This document shows, piece by piece, positions 17,601 to 26,687 of a DNA stretch of 64,000 bases. The notes beneath the pieces are model-generated. The model searched no databases. It was given only the letters and a program-made list of their open reading frames with translations, and was not told the DNA's origin. The stretch is taken from positions 403,485-467,484 of the forward strand of contig NZ_SACQ01000001.1 of the NCBI RefSeq assembly GCF_004005935.1, given 5' to 3'. Numbering within the stretch: the first letter of the stretch is position 1; each line of letters starts with the position of its first letter. This stretch comes from Neptunomonas marina (GTDB lineage Bacteria > Pseudomonadota > Gammaproteobacteria > Pseudomonadales > Balneatricaceae). The translations under genes and the position numbers were made by a program.

Positions 17601-19823
17601 TTAGGCGATAGCCGCCAGTGCTGCATTCAATGTCGCGGATGGACGCATTACACGCTTCACTGTTTCACGATTAGCATGATAGTAGCCGTCTAGCTCAGCA
17701 GGCTTGCCTTGGCAGTCCGCTAGTTCAGCAACGATCTTCTCTTCGTTGTCAGCCAGAGTCTTCGCAAGGGTTGCAAAGTGTGCAGCAAGTTCTTCGTCTT
17801 CTGTTTGAGCTGCAACTTCTTGTGCCCAGTACAGACCTAGGTAGAAGTGGCTACCACGGTTGTCTAGTTCACCCGTTTTGCGAGAAGGAGACTTGTTGTT
17901 TTCCAGCAATTTGCCTGTTGCTGCATCCAAAGTCTTCGCCAGGATTGCGGCCTTCTGGTTGTCTTTTTTGATGCCTACATCTTCAAGAGATACCGCCAGA
18001 GCTAGGAATTCACCTAAAGAATCCCAACGCAGGTGGTTTTCCTCTTCTACCTGCTGTACGTGCTTCGGAGCAGAACCGCCTGCGCCAGTTTCGTACATAC
18101 CGCCGCCTTTCAGCATAGGCACGATAGATAGCATTTTCGCTGATGTACCTAGTTCCATAATTGGGAACAGGTCAGTCAGGTAGTCACGCAGAACGTTACC
18201 GGTAACAGAAATTGTATCTAGGCCACGGATCTGGCGTTCCATAGAGAAACGGATCGCTTCATTGTATGACATGATGTGGATATCAAGACCGTCAGTATCG
18301 TGTTCTTGCAAGCACGCCTCGACTTTCTTTTTCAGTTCCATATCATGCGCACGCTCTGAATCTAACCAGAAAATAGCTGGCGTATTAGATAGGCGCGAAC
18401 GAGTCACGGCAAGTTTCACCCAGTCACGGACAGGCTCATCTTTCGTTTGGCAAGCACGCCAGATATCGCCATCAGCCACTTCGTGAGACATCAGAACTGT
18501 ACCGTCCTGAGCTACAACGCGCATTGTGCCTGCTTTGCACTCGTACGTTTTGTCGTGTGAACCGTACTCTTCTGCTTTTTTCGCCATCAAACCAACGTTT
18601 GGTACAGTACCCATCGTTGTTGGGTCGAATGCGCCATTTGTTTTGCAGAAGTTAATCATCTCTTGGTAGATGCGAGCGTAAGTTGATTCAGGCATAACAG
18701 CTTTGGTATCTGCTGTTTGGCCATTAGCATCCCACATCTTACCGCCGTTACGAATCATCGCTGGCATAGAAGCATCGACGATCACGTCAGAAGGTACGTG
18801 CAAGTTAGTGATACCTTTCGCAGAATCTACCATTGCAAGCTTTGGACGGTGCTCGTAGCACGCGTGGATATCCTCTTCGATCTCTTCACGCTTAGAGCGT
18901 GGTAATGATGCGATTTTGTCGTATACGCTACCGATACCATTGTTCGGGTTCACACCCAGTTCTTCAAAGAGTTCGCCGTGTTTTTCGAACAGCTCTTTGT
19001 AGAAAACAGTCACAGCGTGACCAAATACGATCGGGTGAGAGACCTTCATCATGGTCGCTTTCACGTGTAGGGACCACATAACACCCGTATCTTTTGCATC
19101 TTGCATAGAGGCTTCGAAGAAATCACGCAGCTCTTTGCAGCTCATGCGCATGCTGTCTAGTACTTCACCTTTCTCAAGCGGCAGTTCTTTCTTCACTTCA
19201 ACGTTGCCTTGTGGGTCAACGTACTCAATGCGAACAGAGCCTGCATCGCTCATGGTGATTGATTGCTCGCTAGAGAAGAAGTCGCCGTTACGCATGTAAT
19301 CAGCGTGCGTTTGCGATGCTTGGCTCCACTTGCCCATCGAGTGTGGGAACTTGCGAGCGTATGCTTTTACAGCACCCGGTGCACGGCGGTCAGAGTTACC
19401 TTCACGTAGAACTGGGTTTACTGCAGAACCTAAGATCTTGGAGTAGCGCGCTTGGATCTCTTTGTCTGCTTCGCTTTGAGGATCTTCTGGGAAGTCAGGG
19501 ATGTCGTAACCTTGAGATTGCAATTCTGCGATACAAGCCTTCAACTGCGGTACAGATGCACTGATGTTTGGCAGTTTGATGATGTTCGCATCTGGATCCT
19601 GAGTGAGGTTGCCAAGGAACGCTAGACCGTCTTCAACTTTCTGGTCATCGTTTAGGTTATCGGGGAAGCTGGCAAGGATACGTCCAGCCAAAGAGATATC
19701 AGTGATTTTGATATCGATATCCGCAGCCGATGTGAACGCACGTACGATAGGTAGTAAAGAACAGGTCGCTAGAGATGGCGCTTCATCTGTTAGCGTGTAG
19801 TAAATCGTTTGTTTTGTAGTCAT
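17601..19823 (-). CDS. icd: isocitrate dehydrogenase, NADP-dependent, monomeric type
   Basis: A 740-residue cytoplasmic TCA-cycle enzyme converting isocitrate to 2-oxoglutarate with NADP+. Length and sequence ([22 protein letters not shown] at the N-terminus; [42 protein letters not shown]) are those of the monomeric IDH family, unrelated in size to the ~415-residue dimeric enzyme. The start is ATG with the sequence GGGGATGAAAAATG on the minus strand. The 230 bases upstream contain no other gene. Confidence 0.96.
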   Translation of the reverse strand: MTTKQTIYYTLTDEAPSLATCSLLPIVRAFTSAADIDIKITDISLAGRILASFPDNLNDDQKVEDGLAFLGNLTQDPDANIIKLPNISASVPQLKACIAELQSQGYDIPDFPEDPQSEADKEIQARYSKILGSAVNPVLREGNSDRRAPGAVKAYARKFPHSMGKWSQASQTHADYMRNGDFFSSEQSITMSDAGSVRIEYVDPQGNVEVKKELPLEKGEVLDSMRMSCKELRDFFEASMQDAKDTGVMWSLHVKATMMKVSHPIVFGHAVTVFYKELFEKHGELFEELGVNPNNGIGSVYDKIASLPRSKREEIEEDIHACYEHRPKLAMVDSAKGITNLHVPSDVIVDASMPAMIRNGGKMWDANGQTADTKAVMPESTYARIYQEMINFCKTNGAFDPTTMGTVPNVGLMAKKAEEYGSHDKTYECKAGTMRVVAQDGTVLMSHEVADGDIWRACQTKDEPVRDWVKLAVTRSRLSNTPAIFWLDSERAHDMELKKKVEACLQEHDTDGLDIHIMSYNEAIRFSMERQIRGLDTISVTGNVLRDYLTDLFPIMELGTSAKMLSIVPMLKGGGMYETGAGGSAPKHVQQVEEENHLRWDSLGEFLALAVSLEDVGIKKDNQKAAILAKTLDAATGKLLENNKSPSRKTGELDNRGSHFYLGLYWAQEVAAQTEDEELAAHFATLAKTLADNEEKIVAELADCQGKPAELDGYYHANRETVKRVMRPSATLNAALAAIA

Positions 19824-20053
19824 TTTTCATCCCCGAAAATTTTTAGCTGTGTCGCCAAAGACTTGATTTTAAGCGGCTTTTAGCTGCCTAACTCCACGAT
19901 ATCAAGCCCTTTCAGTATGTAATGCGGACGAGATTATAGCTGAATCGTGTCTGAGGTTATACGTTTGACCTATCCACTTATGGCTAATAAGCGCAACATT
20001 TTGTAAAAAATCTACAATGCTGGTTGGTGTAAAGCTGATGGAATTCTGTTGAA

Positions 20054-21154
20054 TTAAGGTAATTCGCAGTAAAAGCTCTCGTTGGGGTCAGCAAGCGAGG
20101 GAAAATACTCTTCCAAAATGATTGAGACTTTACGGAACGTCTCCTGCAGGTCGCAGAATGCGGCGACCACACGCGGATCAAATAGCGAACCGCTTCCTTG
20201 CAGTATGATGTTGGCCGCCGCTTCATGTGACATGGCATGTTTATAGGGGCGCCTCGAGATGATGGCATCGTAAACATCGGCAACCGCCATGAGTCTAGCA
20301 ACCACCGGGATCTCATCACCTGCGATACCTTGCGGGTAGCCGGAGCCATCCCAGCGTTCGTGATGACTTAACGTCACTTGCTGTGCATAGCGCAGGAAGC
20401 TGCCAGCGCTATTGCGTGCCTCATGAGGAAGTAATTTCTGGGCCGAATGAATGGCGTCGAAGCCGAGGCAGGTGTGCTTCTTCATAATCTCGTATTCATC
20501 TGGCGTTAGCTCTCCCTCTTTCTGCAGAATGGCATCAGGTATCGCGACTTTGCCGATATCGTGAAGAGACGCTGTTTTGTAAAACAGTTCGATCGTCGCA
20601 TTGTTGTCGAGGTCTGCTTGGTAGTCAGGGTGGTAACGTAGGTATTCGGCGAGTGCTTTCACATAATGTTGGGTACGCAAAATATGGTTACCGGTGGCGT
20701 GATCACGAATACGGGCCACGGATGCTAGGCATAAAATAGCGGCCTCTTGGGCGGCATTGAGTTGTTCGCGGTCTGATAACCGGGGTGTGTTTTCAATATC
20801 ACTATTGAAAGAGCCTTGAACAATTTCCGCAATATGTACGTGGGTATTGATCTTCGCCATGACAGTCGAGGTGTGCCAAGGCTGAACTAGGTAGTCTGTG
20901 GCAATGTCCGCGACGGTTGGGTATTGGGCTTCATGTTGGCACAGAACAATGATCGGCAGGTTAGTGCGTTGAAGCTGTGCAAGTTGGGTTGGAGCATTGG
21001 CAGCGATTACTGCATCAATCAGTATTGCGCGCAGGTGTGAGTCGGCATGAAAGCGCTCGAGTTGGCTGTGTTTAATCAAGTAGTCGTGGCTGAGAATATC
21101 CGTAAGTGGTTGAACCTGTGGAAACTCAGAGCTGATGATCGCGATCGATTTCAT
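20054..21154 (-). CDS. HD-GYP domain protein with degenerate receiver domain
   Basis: A 366-residue cytoplasmic protein. Residues 1-110 resemble a CheY-like receiver but lack the N-terminal acidic pair and end in VQPW where the conserved Lys-Pro would be; a lone Asp47 sits at the phospho-acceptor position. The rest is an HD-GYP domain: LHDIGKVAIPD, HTCLGFDAI, HHERWDGSGYPQGI and ADVYDAIISRRPYK. All HD-GYP motifs look intact, so c-di-GMP phosphodiesterase activity is likely, probably controlled by something other than classical phosphorylation. The ATG start is clear. It is divergent from pyrC. Confidence 0.85.
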   Translation of the reverse strand: MKSIAIISSEFPQVQPLTDILSHDYLIKHSQLERFHADSHLRAILIDAVIAANAPTQLAQLQRTNLPIIVLCQHEAQYPTVADIATDYLVQPWHTSTVMAKINTHVHIAEIVQGSFNSDIENTPRLSDREQLNAAQEAAILCLASVARIRDHATGNHILRTQHYVKALAEYLRYHPDYQADLDNNATIELFYKTASLHDIGKVAIPDAILQKEGELTPDEYEIMKKHTCLGFDAIHSAQKLLPHEARNSAGSFLRYAQQVTLSHHERWDGSGYPQGIAGDEIPVVARLMAVADVYDAIISRRPYKHAMSHEAAANIILQGSGSLFDPRVVAAFCDLQETFRKVSIILEEYFPSLADPNESFYCELP

Positions 21155-21324
21155 AATAGCCTAGTGGTGTTGTTCCATTAACCAGCAGTTAGAAATGGCG
21201 CGGCGACTCTATCATTTTTGACCATGCTGCGCTTTTGTTGCGAAACAAGATGAACAATACCTTGATCTTATCCCCATTTTCATAAGATTAAAGTATCTAG
21301 CACGTAAAAAAATCCTGATTGGGT

Positions 21325-21330
21325 TATAAT
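21325..21330 (+). promoter_or_regulatory. candidate -10 element of pyrC
   Basis: TATAAT lies 48 bases before the pyrC start and is followed by CGCCGCG. I find no good TTGACA-like -35 box at the expected distance, so promoter strength or type is uncertain. Confidence 0.4.
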
Positions 21331-21377
21331 CGCCGCGTTAAAAAACACGACAAGAACGCTGGACGGTGGAGCAACCT

Positions 21378-22412
21378 ATGACGAGTATCACGATTATAAA
21401 ACCTGATGATTGGCACCTGCACTTTCGCGACGGTGACATGCTGAGGGAGACAGTTCCAGCAACGGCTCGTTGTTTTGAACGCGCTATCGTGATGCCAAAT
21501 TTGGTGCCTCCTGTCGTTAACGCCAAGATGGCGTTGGAGTACAAAGGTCGTATTCTTGATGCAGTACCTGCTGGGCACTCTTTTGATCCACTGATGACCT
21601 TATACCTTACTAACGACACAACAGAGCAGGATATAGTGGACGCCAAAGCTGCGGGTATTCCTGCTGCCAAGCTTTACCCTGCAGGTGCGACTACAAACTC
21701 CTCTGCTGCGGTAAAAGAGTTGGAAGCGATGTATCCCGTCTTTGAAAAGATGGCTCAGGAGGGGATGCTGTTATTGGTACATGGTGAAGTCACCGACCAC
21801 CATGTCGATATTTTTGATCGCGAAAAAGTTTTCATTGATCAAAAACTTACGGCTATTGTGTCCCGCTTCCCGGAACTGAAAGTCGTGTTTGAACATATCA
21901 CTACCGGCGATGCTGCCGCGTTTGTGGCTGAAGCATCGGACAATGTTGCTGCTACGATCACGCCGCAGCACCTCATGCTTAACCGAAATGATCTGCTAGT
22001 TGGGGGCGTGCGGCCACATAACTTCTGCTTGCCGGTGCTGAAGCGTAACACCCACCAAGAGGCACTGCGCCAAGCCGTTAAAAGTGGCTCGCCCAAGTTT
22101 TTCTTAGGTACTGATTCTGCACCTCATGCAAAAGAAGCAAAAGAGAATGCCTGCGGCTGTGCTGGATGTTACAGCGCGTGGGGAGCGATTGAGTTGTATG
22201 CACAGGTGTTTGAAGAACTCGATGCACTGGACAAATTAGAGGGTTTTGCGAGTACTCACGGACCTGACTTCTATGGGCTTGCGCGTAATAAAGATACGAT
22301 TACGTTAGTGCGTGAAGAGTGGACGATTCCGGATGAGATTATCTTGCCAGATGGCCGCCCAATTGTGCCATTCCATGCTGGGCATGTCGTGCACTGGAAA
22401 CTAGCTAGCTAA
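21378..22412 (+). CDS. pyrC: dihydroorotase (type II)
   Basis: A 344-residue zinc enzyme of pyrimidine synthesis that cyclises carbamoyl-aspartate to dihydroorotate. The metal site [10 protein letters not shown] is at the N-terminus, the carboxylated-lysine region is [13 protein letters not shown], and [25 protein letters not shown], NHxx-type [11 protein letters not shown] and [15 protein letters not shown] complete it. It is closely similar to E. coli PyrC along its whole length. ATG at 21378 is chosen since GGAG is six bases before it; GTG at 21366 would include the ribosome-binding site. Confidence 0.96.
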   Translation: MTSITIIKPDDWHLHFRDGDMLRETVPATARCFERAIVMPNLVPPVVNAKMALEYKGRILDAVPAGHSFDPLMTLYLTNDTTEQDIVDAKAAGIPAAKLYPAGATTNSSAAVKELEAMYPVFEKMAQEGMLLLVHGEVTDHHVDIFDREKVFIDQKLTAIVSRFPELKVVFEHITTGDAAAFVAEASDNVAATITPQHLMLNRNDLLVGGVRPHNFCLPVLKRNTHQEALRQAVKSGSPKFFLGTDSAPHAKEAKENACGCAGCYSAWGAIELYAQVFEELDALDKLEGFASTHGPDFYGLARNKDTITLVREEWTIPDEIILPDGRPIVPFHAGHVVHWKLAS

Positions 22413-22415
22413 AAC

Positions 22416-22447
22416 AAAAAAGGCTCTGTGAAAACAGAGCCTTTTTT
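22416..22447. terminator. bidirectional terminator between pyrC and bacterioferritin
   Basis: AAGGCTCTGT (22420-22429) pairs perfectly with ACAGAGCCTT (22434-22443) around GAAA, flanked by an A-run and a T-run, so it works on both strands. Confidence 0.95.
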
Positions 22448-22459
22448 CTAGCGATCGAA

Positions 22460-22927
22460 TTACATTTGCGATTGCTGGTAGTTCTGCAAGCCAATCTTTT
22501 TGATTAGCCCCAGTTGTTGCTCCAACCAGTGAGCATGATCGACTTCTGTGTCTTCTAGAAGCTGCTGCAAGATAGCGCGTGATTGGTAATCCTGCTCCTC
22601 TTCGCAGATGGCAATGACTTCTTTCAAACGCTTGCCTACGGTGTACTCGATATCTAGGTCGCTTTGTAGCATCTCTGGCACATCTTTACCGATATTAAGC
22701 CCTTCTCGTGTGACCATATCTGGAGTGCCTTCCAAGAACAGAATGCGCTCGATTAGGGCGGCTGCATGACCTTTTTCATCGTCAAATTCATGATCGATGC
22801 GTTCAAACAGCTTGCTGAAGCCCCAATCGTCATACATGCGAGAGTGGATAAAGTACTGGTCCATTGCTGTGAGCTCGAGCGCAAGAAGGGAGTTTAGACC
22901 TTCGATAACGCGTTGATTGCCTTTCAT
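22460..22927 (-). CDS. bacterioferritin, ferroxidase-type subunit lacking the haem Met
   Basis: A 155-residue ferritin-fold subunit for iron storage. Numbering as in E. coli Bfr, the ferroxidase ligands are all present: Glu18, Glu51, His54, Glu94, Glu127 and His130. The haem-binding Met52 is replaced by Lys (sequence DDEKGH). ATG at 22927 is chosen because GGGAG is seven bases upstream and it gives the standard numbering; TTG at 22933 is the alternative. It follows the other bacterioferritin gene by 14 bases in the same direction, so the two are one operon. It probably forms mixed 24-mers with that partner. Confidence 0.92.
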   Translation of the reverse strand: MKGNQRVIEGLNSLLALELTAMDQYFIHSRMYDDWGFSKLFERIDHEFDDEKGHAAALIERILFLEGTPDMVTREGLNIGKDVPEMLQSDLDIEYTVGKRLKEVIAICEEEQDYQSRAILQQLLEDTEVDHAHWLEQQLGLIKKIGLQNYQQSQM

Positions 22928-22941
22928 GTTCAATCTCCCTT

Positions 22942-23406
22942 TTACATTTGTGACTGTAGGTAATTTTCGATGCTGGTCTGCTCAATCAAGTACTGCTGTG
23001 CTTCAATCCAGTCCACATACTCTTCTTCATACTCAAGAATATCGACAAGAATATCGCGGCTGACGTAGTCACCTACGTTTTCGCAGGTGGCGATAGCATC
23101 ACGCAACACAGGTAGTTCAGCAAGTTCGAAATCTAGATCGCTTTGCAGCATCTCTTCAGTGTGCTCACCGATACGCAGGCGGTCTAGGTGTTGGAGGTTA
23201 GGTAGCCCTTCTAGGAAAAGCACACGCTCGATAAGTGCATCCGCCTGCTTCATGTCTTTGATCGACTTTTTATAGGCTTTTTCATTGAGCTTGTTGAGGC
23301 CCCAGTTTTTATACATTCGCGCGTGCAAAAAGAACTGGTTAATCGATGTTAACTCAGCTGTTAGCACTTTATTCAGCGCAACTATAACTTGCTTTTCCCC
23401 TTGCAT
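22942..23406 (-). CDS. bacterioferritin, haem-binding subunit lacking ferroxidase ligands
   Basis: A 154-residue bacterioferritin subunit. Met52, the axial haem ligand, is present (KDMKQAD). The ferroxidase site is degraded: Glu51 is Asp, His54 is Gln, Glu94 is Asp and His130 is Tyr, although Glu18 remains. This is the mirror image of the downstream subunit. It begins with ATG preceded by AAGGGG on the minus strand and is the first gene of the bfr operon, divergent from bfd across a Fur-box-like palindrome. Confidence 0.92.
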   Translation of the reverse strand: MQGEKQVIVALNKVLTAELTSINQFFLHARMYKNWGLNKLNEKAYKKSIKDMKQADALIERVLFLEGLPNLQHLDRLRIGEHTEEMLQSDLDFELAELPVLRDAIATCENVGDYVSRDILVDILEYEEEYVDWIEAQQYLIEQTSIENYLQSQM

Positions 23407-23528
23407 GTGAAGGTCCCCTTAGTTAACGAGTTCATAGCGATACTTGAGATGCTGTATTTAAGCATAGTTTTATCGAGTTGAAAAAAAGGCATTTGAAACA
23501 AGGATATAGCAATTGTAGATAATCTTTA

Positions 23529-23543
23529 TGATAACTGTTATCA
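23529..23543. promoter_or_regulatory. Fur-box-like palindrome between bfr and bfd
   Basis: TGATAACTGTTATCA is a perfect 7-1-7 palindrome, very near the Fur core TGATAATNATTATCA. It lies 34 bases before bfd and 123 before the bfr operon, where iron control would be expected. Confidence 0.7.
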
Positions 23544-23576
23544 TTAGCATCAAATATCTTAACTAGGTCTTTTAAT

Positions 23577-23780
23577 ATGTTTGTATGTATCTGTAATGGC
23601 ATTACTGATGGTGATATTCGTCAAGCGCTATCGGAGGGTGCTACAAGTGTACGAGATCTACACCGCGAGTTAGGTGTTGGTAACTGTTGTGGTAAGTGCA
23701 CAAGAACGGCTCGTGATGTTTTGCGAGAGCATCAGAGTTTGTCAGAGAGTGCCTATCAACTCGCGTACGAAGCCTGTTAA
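23577..23780 (+). CDS. bfd: bacterioferritin-associated ferredoxin
   Basis: A 67-residue 2Fe-2S protein that reduces the haem of bacterioferritin and lets stored iron out. The four cluster cysteines are Cys4 and Cys6 (VCICNG) and Cys38 and Cys41 (NCCGKC). Size and spacing match E. coli Bfd. The gene is divergent from the bfr operon, which supports the assignment, and the Fur-box-like site upstream suggests induction in iron shortage. The start is ATG with a weak AGGT upstream. Confidence 0.95.
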   Translation: MFVCICNGITDGDIRQALSEGATSVRDLHRELGVGNCCGKCTRTARDVLREHQSLSESAYQLAYEAC

Positions 23781-23823
23781 CGCTATTAAAATAATTCACG
23801 CATATATCGTGTTCCCATAAAAA

Positions 23824-23848
23824 ACGCAGCACCCGCTGTGTTTTTTTT
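23824..23848 (+). terminator. intrinsic terminator after bfd
   Basis: ACGCAGC and GCTGTGT pair (one G-U) around ACCC, followed by eight T residues. Confidence 0.88.
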
Positions 23849-23925
23849 GATCTATACTCAGACAAGAGCGCACAAATTACTGGTTGATGTCACCGCAGTG
23901 TTATCACGGTTAGAGTATCTCCGTT

Positions 23926-23989
23926 TCCCATCATGGGATCTTAGCCGAAATCATTTCGGCCCTCTCGGAGAGGCCCTAGGGCCTCTCCG
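23926..23989 (+). ncRNA. cluster of three strong hairpins, possible structured leader or small RNA
   Basis: The 311-base space between bfd and the PhnA-like gene holds three successive hairpins. TCCCA/TGGGA (23926-23938) and GCCGAAA/TTTCGGC (23944-23960) both have the 3-base loop TCA. A 24-base perfect palindrome centred at 23977/23978 (23966-23989) follows. CCTCT at 23961-23965 can pair instead with AGAGG at 23969-23973, so two folds compete. No T-run follows, so it is not a plain terminator. I do not recognise a known RNA family. Confidence 0.35.
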
Positions 23990-24091
23990 GTTCAACTTTG
24001 ATAAGTCTCCCTTTTGATCCATTACAGGCTACAATTAAGCATAAGGCGTGTCGAAACTATCCGCGCGCGCTCAGCTTACCGGGTGAGAGAT

Positions 24092-24496
24092 ATGGCAAAA
24101 GGTAGAGATAAGCATCAAGAGAGGCATCACGGGCTATCGCTTTATGGGAAGGATTTAGTACGCCGTTGTGCTGCACATTGTGAGCTTTGCAATAGCAGTG
24201 GTAGGCCGCTCGAGATCTTTGAAGTGCCGCCGGTTCCTGCAGATCCTGATTTTTCACATTGTCTTATGATTTGCGCTGAATGTAAGGGGCAAATCGAGAA
24301 ACCAAAACGCCTAAATGCTGACCATTGGCGCTGCTTAAATCAAACCATGTGGAGTGAAGTGGAGGCTGCGAAAGTGACCGCCATTGTGCTACTAAAGCAA
24401 TTGGAGCAGACGGAGAGCTGGGCGCAGGAACTCCTAGAAATAGCATACCTTTCCCCGAGTGAAGAGGAGTGGGTAGATGCGTGGAAGCTTATTTAG
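24092..24496 (+). CDS. PhnA-like zinc-binding protein
   Basis: A 134-residue soluble protein with two CxxC pairs, CELCNSSGRPL and CAECKGQIEKPKRL, that should form a zinc site, and the block EIFEVPPVPADPDF between them. This matches the proteobacterial PhnA-like family. The name comes from E. coli phnA, but no link to phosphonate use is shown here. ATG at 24092 gives the family N-terminus MAKGRDKHQ; a longer reading from 24014 would include 26 atypical residues. No obvious partner genes are nearby. Confidence 0.7.
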   Translation: MAKGRDKHQERHHGLSLYGKDLVRRCAAHCELCNSSGRPLEIFEVPPVPADPDFSHCLMICAECKGQIEKPKRLNADHWRCLNQTMWSEVEAAKVTAIVLLKQLEQTESWAQELLEIAYLSPSEEEWVDAWKLI

Positions 24497-24904
24497 TGAT
24501 GGTTTTTGTTAGTCGCTTTATGGGCTTCTTCTTTGGTCTTCGAATAATTGATTGTTTATCTCTTTTCAACGCATACGCCTTAAATACTGAATTTAAGACG
24601 CATTAAATACTGTGTTTAATTAACTACACCTTCCTTGATTAGCCTTTAGGCGAAAATTGTCACTAATTTTAGTTACCCTCCGTGCGTTTATAAAAACCTA
24701 GACTAGACTTTGGGACGAGACCTAGGTGTTTCTCTATCAAATGTTCGGCGTTGGAAACCTTTGCAAATCAAAGCAATGACACTGGCGGCGGCACATTGAG
24801 AGCAGACGCTTTTATATGCCTTGGAAAGCGCATACAAGGCTCATTGAAGACATTTATCCGCGAACTTTTGTAAGCCTGTAGACCGTGGAGGCGGTGCAAT
24901 AACT
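24497..24904 (+). other. 408-base intergenic region upstream of the chemoreceptor
   Basis: No open reading frame of credible coding character is seen. The left part is AT-rich and contains two tandem operator-like repeats (24575-24620). I find no convincing sigma-28 promoter of the kind that often drives chemoreceptor genes. GTGGAGGCG just before 24905 is the ribosome-binding region. Confidence 0.5.
24575..24620 (+). repeat. two tandem 23-bp repeats, each an inverted repeat
   Basis: Units 24575-24597 and 24598-24620 match at 19 of 23 positions. Each holds an imperfect or perfect dyad: TTAAATACTGAATTTAA in the first (perfect 6-5-6) and TTAAATACTGTGTTTAA in the second. Tandem dyads at about two helical turns look like a cooperative operator. 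Confidence 0.6.
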
Positions 24905-26593
24905 ATGTCTAAGCTATCTCTGAAGAATAAGATTCTTCTGCTAACAATCACCCCGTTGCTGGTGGCAACGGCCATTATCATGCTTATTGTGAACAGCCGC
25001 CTAGAAGCATTGGGGCAAGCGGAGCTCGATAACACACGAGATCAGATGTTTCGTGCTAAGCAGGAAACATTAAAAAACTACATGCAGATGGTACTCACAA
25101 CGGTACAGCCGGTTGTAGAACAAACCGCGGCTGACGATGCTGCAGGGGTGGCGCGCGTGGCAGATCTACTGCGCTCCGTCAAATATGGCGAAAAAGGCGA
25201 TGGCTATGTGTTCGTGTATGACTACAGCGGCACTGCGGTTGCCATGCGCCCGAAGCCTAGCCTTGAGGGCAAAAATATGGCTGGCCTGCAAGACTCCAAT
25301 GGTGTTCGTATCATCGCCGACCTGATTGCGGAGGCTAAGCGTGGTGGTGGTTATGTTCAGTATCGTTGGAATAAGCCGTCAAAAGATGCTGAAGTGGATA
25401 AGCTCAGCTACGCGCTCGCCATTCCTAAATATGGCTGGATGATTGGTACCGGTTTTTACATCGACGATATTGATGATGCTGTGGCAGCTGCTGAACAGCG
25501 AGTAGCCGAGCAACTGACGGAAACGCAGCTATCGATTGCTGGCGCAGGTCTGATTTTAATCGCTATCTGTGCCACCATCGCATCGTTGGTGACTTCCCGT
25601 GTGACGCGTCCATTGGCCAACACAGCCGTTGCGCTGACTGATATCAGCCAAGGTGATGGTGATTTAACCCGCCGTTTGAGTGTTGAGTCGAGCGATGAAG
25701 TGGGCCAAGTATCGCGTGGTTTTAATGACTTTGCCGACAAGATCCAGCGCCTTGTTATGGAGCTTAAGACCGGTGTCGAAGATTTGTCGACATCAACCGG
25801 TCAAATGACCCGTGTTGTATCTGAAACACACAGCGACGTGCAGCAACAGCGCCAAGAAACGGAGCAGGCGGCTGCTGCGATTCAGCAGATGGCCGCAGCT
25901 GCCCAAGAGGTATCAAGAAGCGCTGCAGGCGCTGCGAGCGCGGCGCGTGAAGCGGACGTTGAGTCTAAGTCTGGGCAGAAGGTTGTTGAAGAGACAATCG
26001 TCGCAATTGAAGGTTTATCAAATGAGGTCAATCGAGCATCTGATGTGATCGCAGCGCTTGATAGTGACGCAGATAAGATAGGCTCTGTTATCAATGTCAT
26101 CAAAGACATTGCGGAGCAGACAAACCTCCTTGCGTTAAACGCCGCGATTGAGGCTGCGCGTGCCGGTGAGTATGGCCGGGGGTTTGCGGTTGTTGCTGAT
26201 GAGGTGCGCACGTTGGCGAATCGTACGCAACATAGCACGGAAGAGATTCAGAATATGATTCTGCGTCTACAAAACGGAGCACGCGAAGCGGTAGGTGTTA
26301 TGGAAGCCAGCCGAGTGCAAGGCTCGGAAGCGGTTGCTAGAACCGGACAAGCGAGCGAATCGTTAAGCCGAATCACGCAAGCGGTGGGCACGATTTCCGA
26401 GATGAATACCTCAATTGCAAGTGCAGCAGAAGAGCAGACCTTTGTTGCTGAAGAGATAAGTAAGAGCGTGCACCAAGTGGCAGAGATTGCTGAAAGTGCA
26501 TCGCGTAACGCAGATGGCTTATCCGCAACGACTGAGGGTATGTCGTCGCTTGAATCTCGTTTGATGGCGTTAGTTAAGCAGTTCAGAGTATAA
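24905..26593 (+). CDS. methyl-accepting chemotaxis protein with single Cache domain
   Basis: A 562-residue inner-membrane receptor. A first membrane helix (about residues 10-28), a periplasmic single-Cache-type domain ([17 protein letters not shown]...[13 protein letters not shown]), a second helix (about 205-227), a HAMP domain ([15 protein letters not shown]) and a cytoplasmic signalling region follow in order. The hairpin-tip signature [19 protein letters not shown] is fully conserved. There is no CheR-tethering pentapeptide. Single-Cache receptors often sense small organic acids; the ligand here is unknown. Confidence 0.92.
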   Translation: MSKLSLKNKILLLTITPLLVATAIIMLIVNSRLEALGQAELDNTRDQMFRAKQETLKNYMQMVLTTVQPVVEQTAADDAAGVARVADLLRSVKYGEKGDGYVFVYDYSGTAVAMRPKPSLEGKNMAGLQDSNGVRIIADLIAEAKRGGGYVQYRWNKPSKDAEVDKLSYALAIPKYGWMIGTGFYIDDIDDAVAAAEQRVAEQLTETQLSIAGAGLILIAICATIASLVTSRVTRPLANTAVALTDISQGDGDLTRRLSVESSDEVGQVSRGFNDFADKIQRLVMELKTGVEDLSTSTGQMTRVVSETHSDVQQQRQETEQAAAAIQQMAAAAQEVSRSAAGAASAAREADVESKSGQKVVEETIVAIEGLSNEVNRASDVIAALDSDADKIGSVINVIKDIAEQTNLLALNAAIEAARAGEYGRGFAVVADEVRTLANRTQHSTEEIQNMILRLQNGAREAVGVMEASRVQGSEAVARTGQASESLSRITQAVGTISEMNTSIASAAEEQTFVAEEISKSVHQVAEIAESASRNADGLSATTEGMSSLESRLMALVKQFRV

Positions 26594-26612
26594 GTTTGCT
26601 CAAAACAAACCT

Positions 26613-26646
26613 AGCCGGTGCTCTTTACAGTACCGGCTTTTTTTTG
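26613..26646 (+). terminator. intrinsic terminator after the chemoreceptor gene
   Basis: AGCCGGTGC pairs with GTACCGGCT (one G-U) around TCTTTACA, followed by eight T residues. Confidence 0.9.
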
Positions 26647-26687
26647 CCAGTCTGTAGAGACCTCCAAACTCACAAGGTAGTGCTTTG

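Noticed and set aside
19984-20349. 121-residue minus-strand frame overlapping the HD-GYP gene
   Set aside because: It overlaps the real gene in a different frame, and its composition (rich in Arg, Ser and Cys) is typical of shadow frames.
23966-23989. The 24-bp palindrome as an attachment or integration site
   Set aside because: There is no integrase, tRNA or direct repeat beside it, and the neighbouring genes are ordinary.
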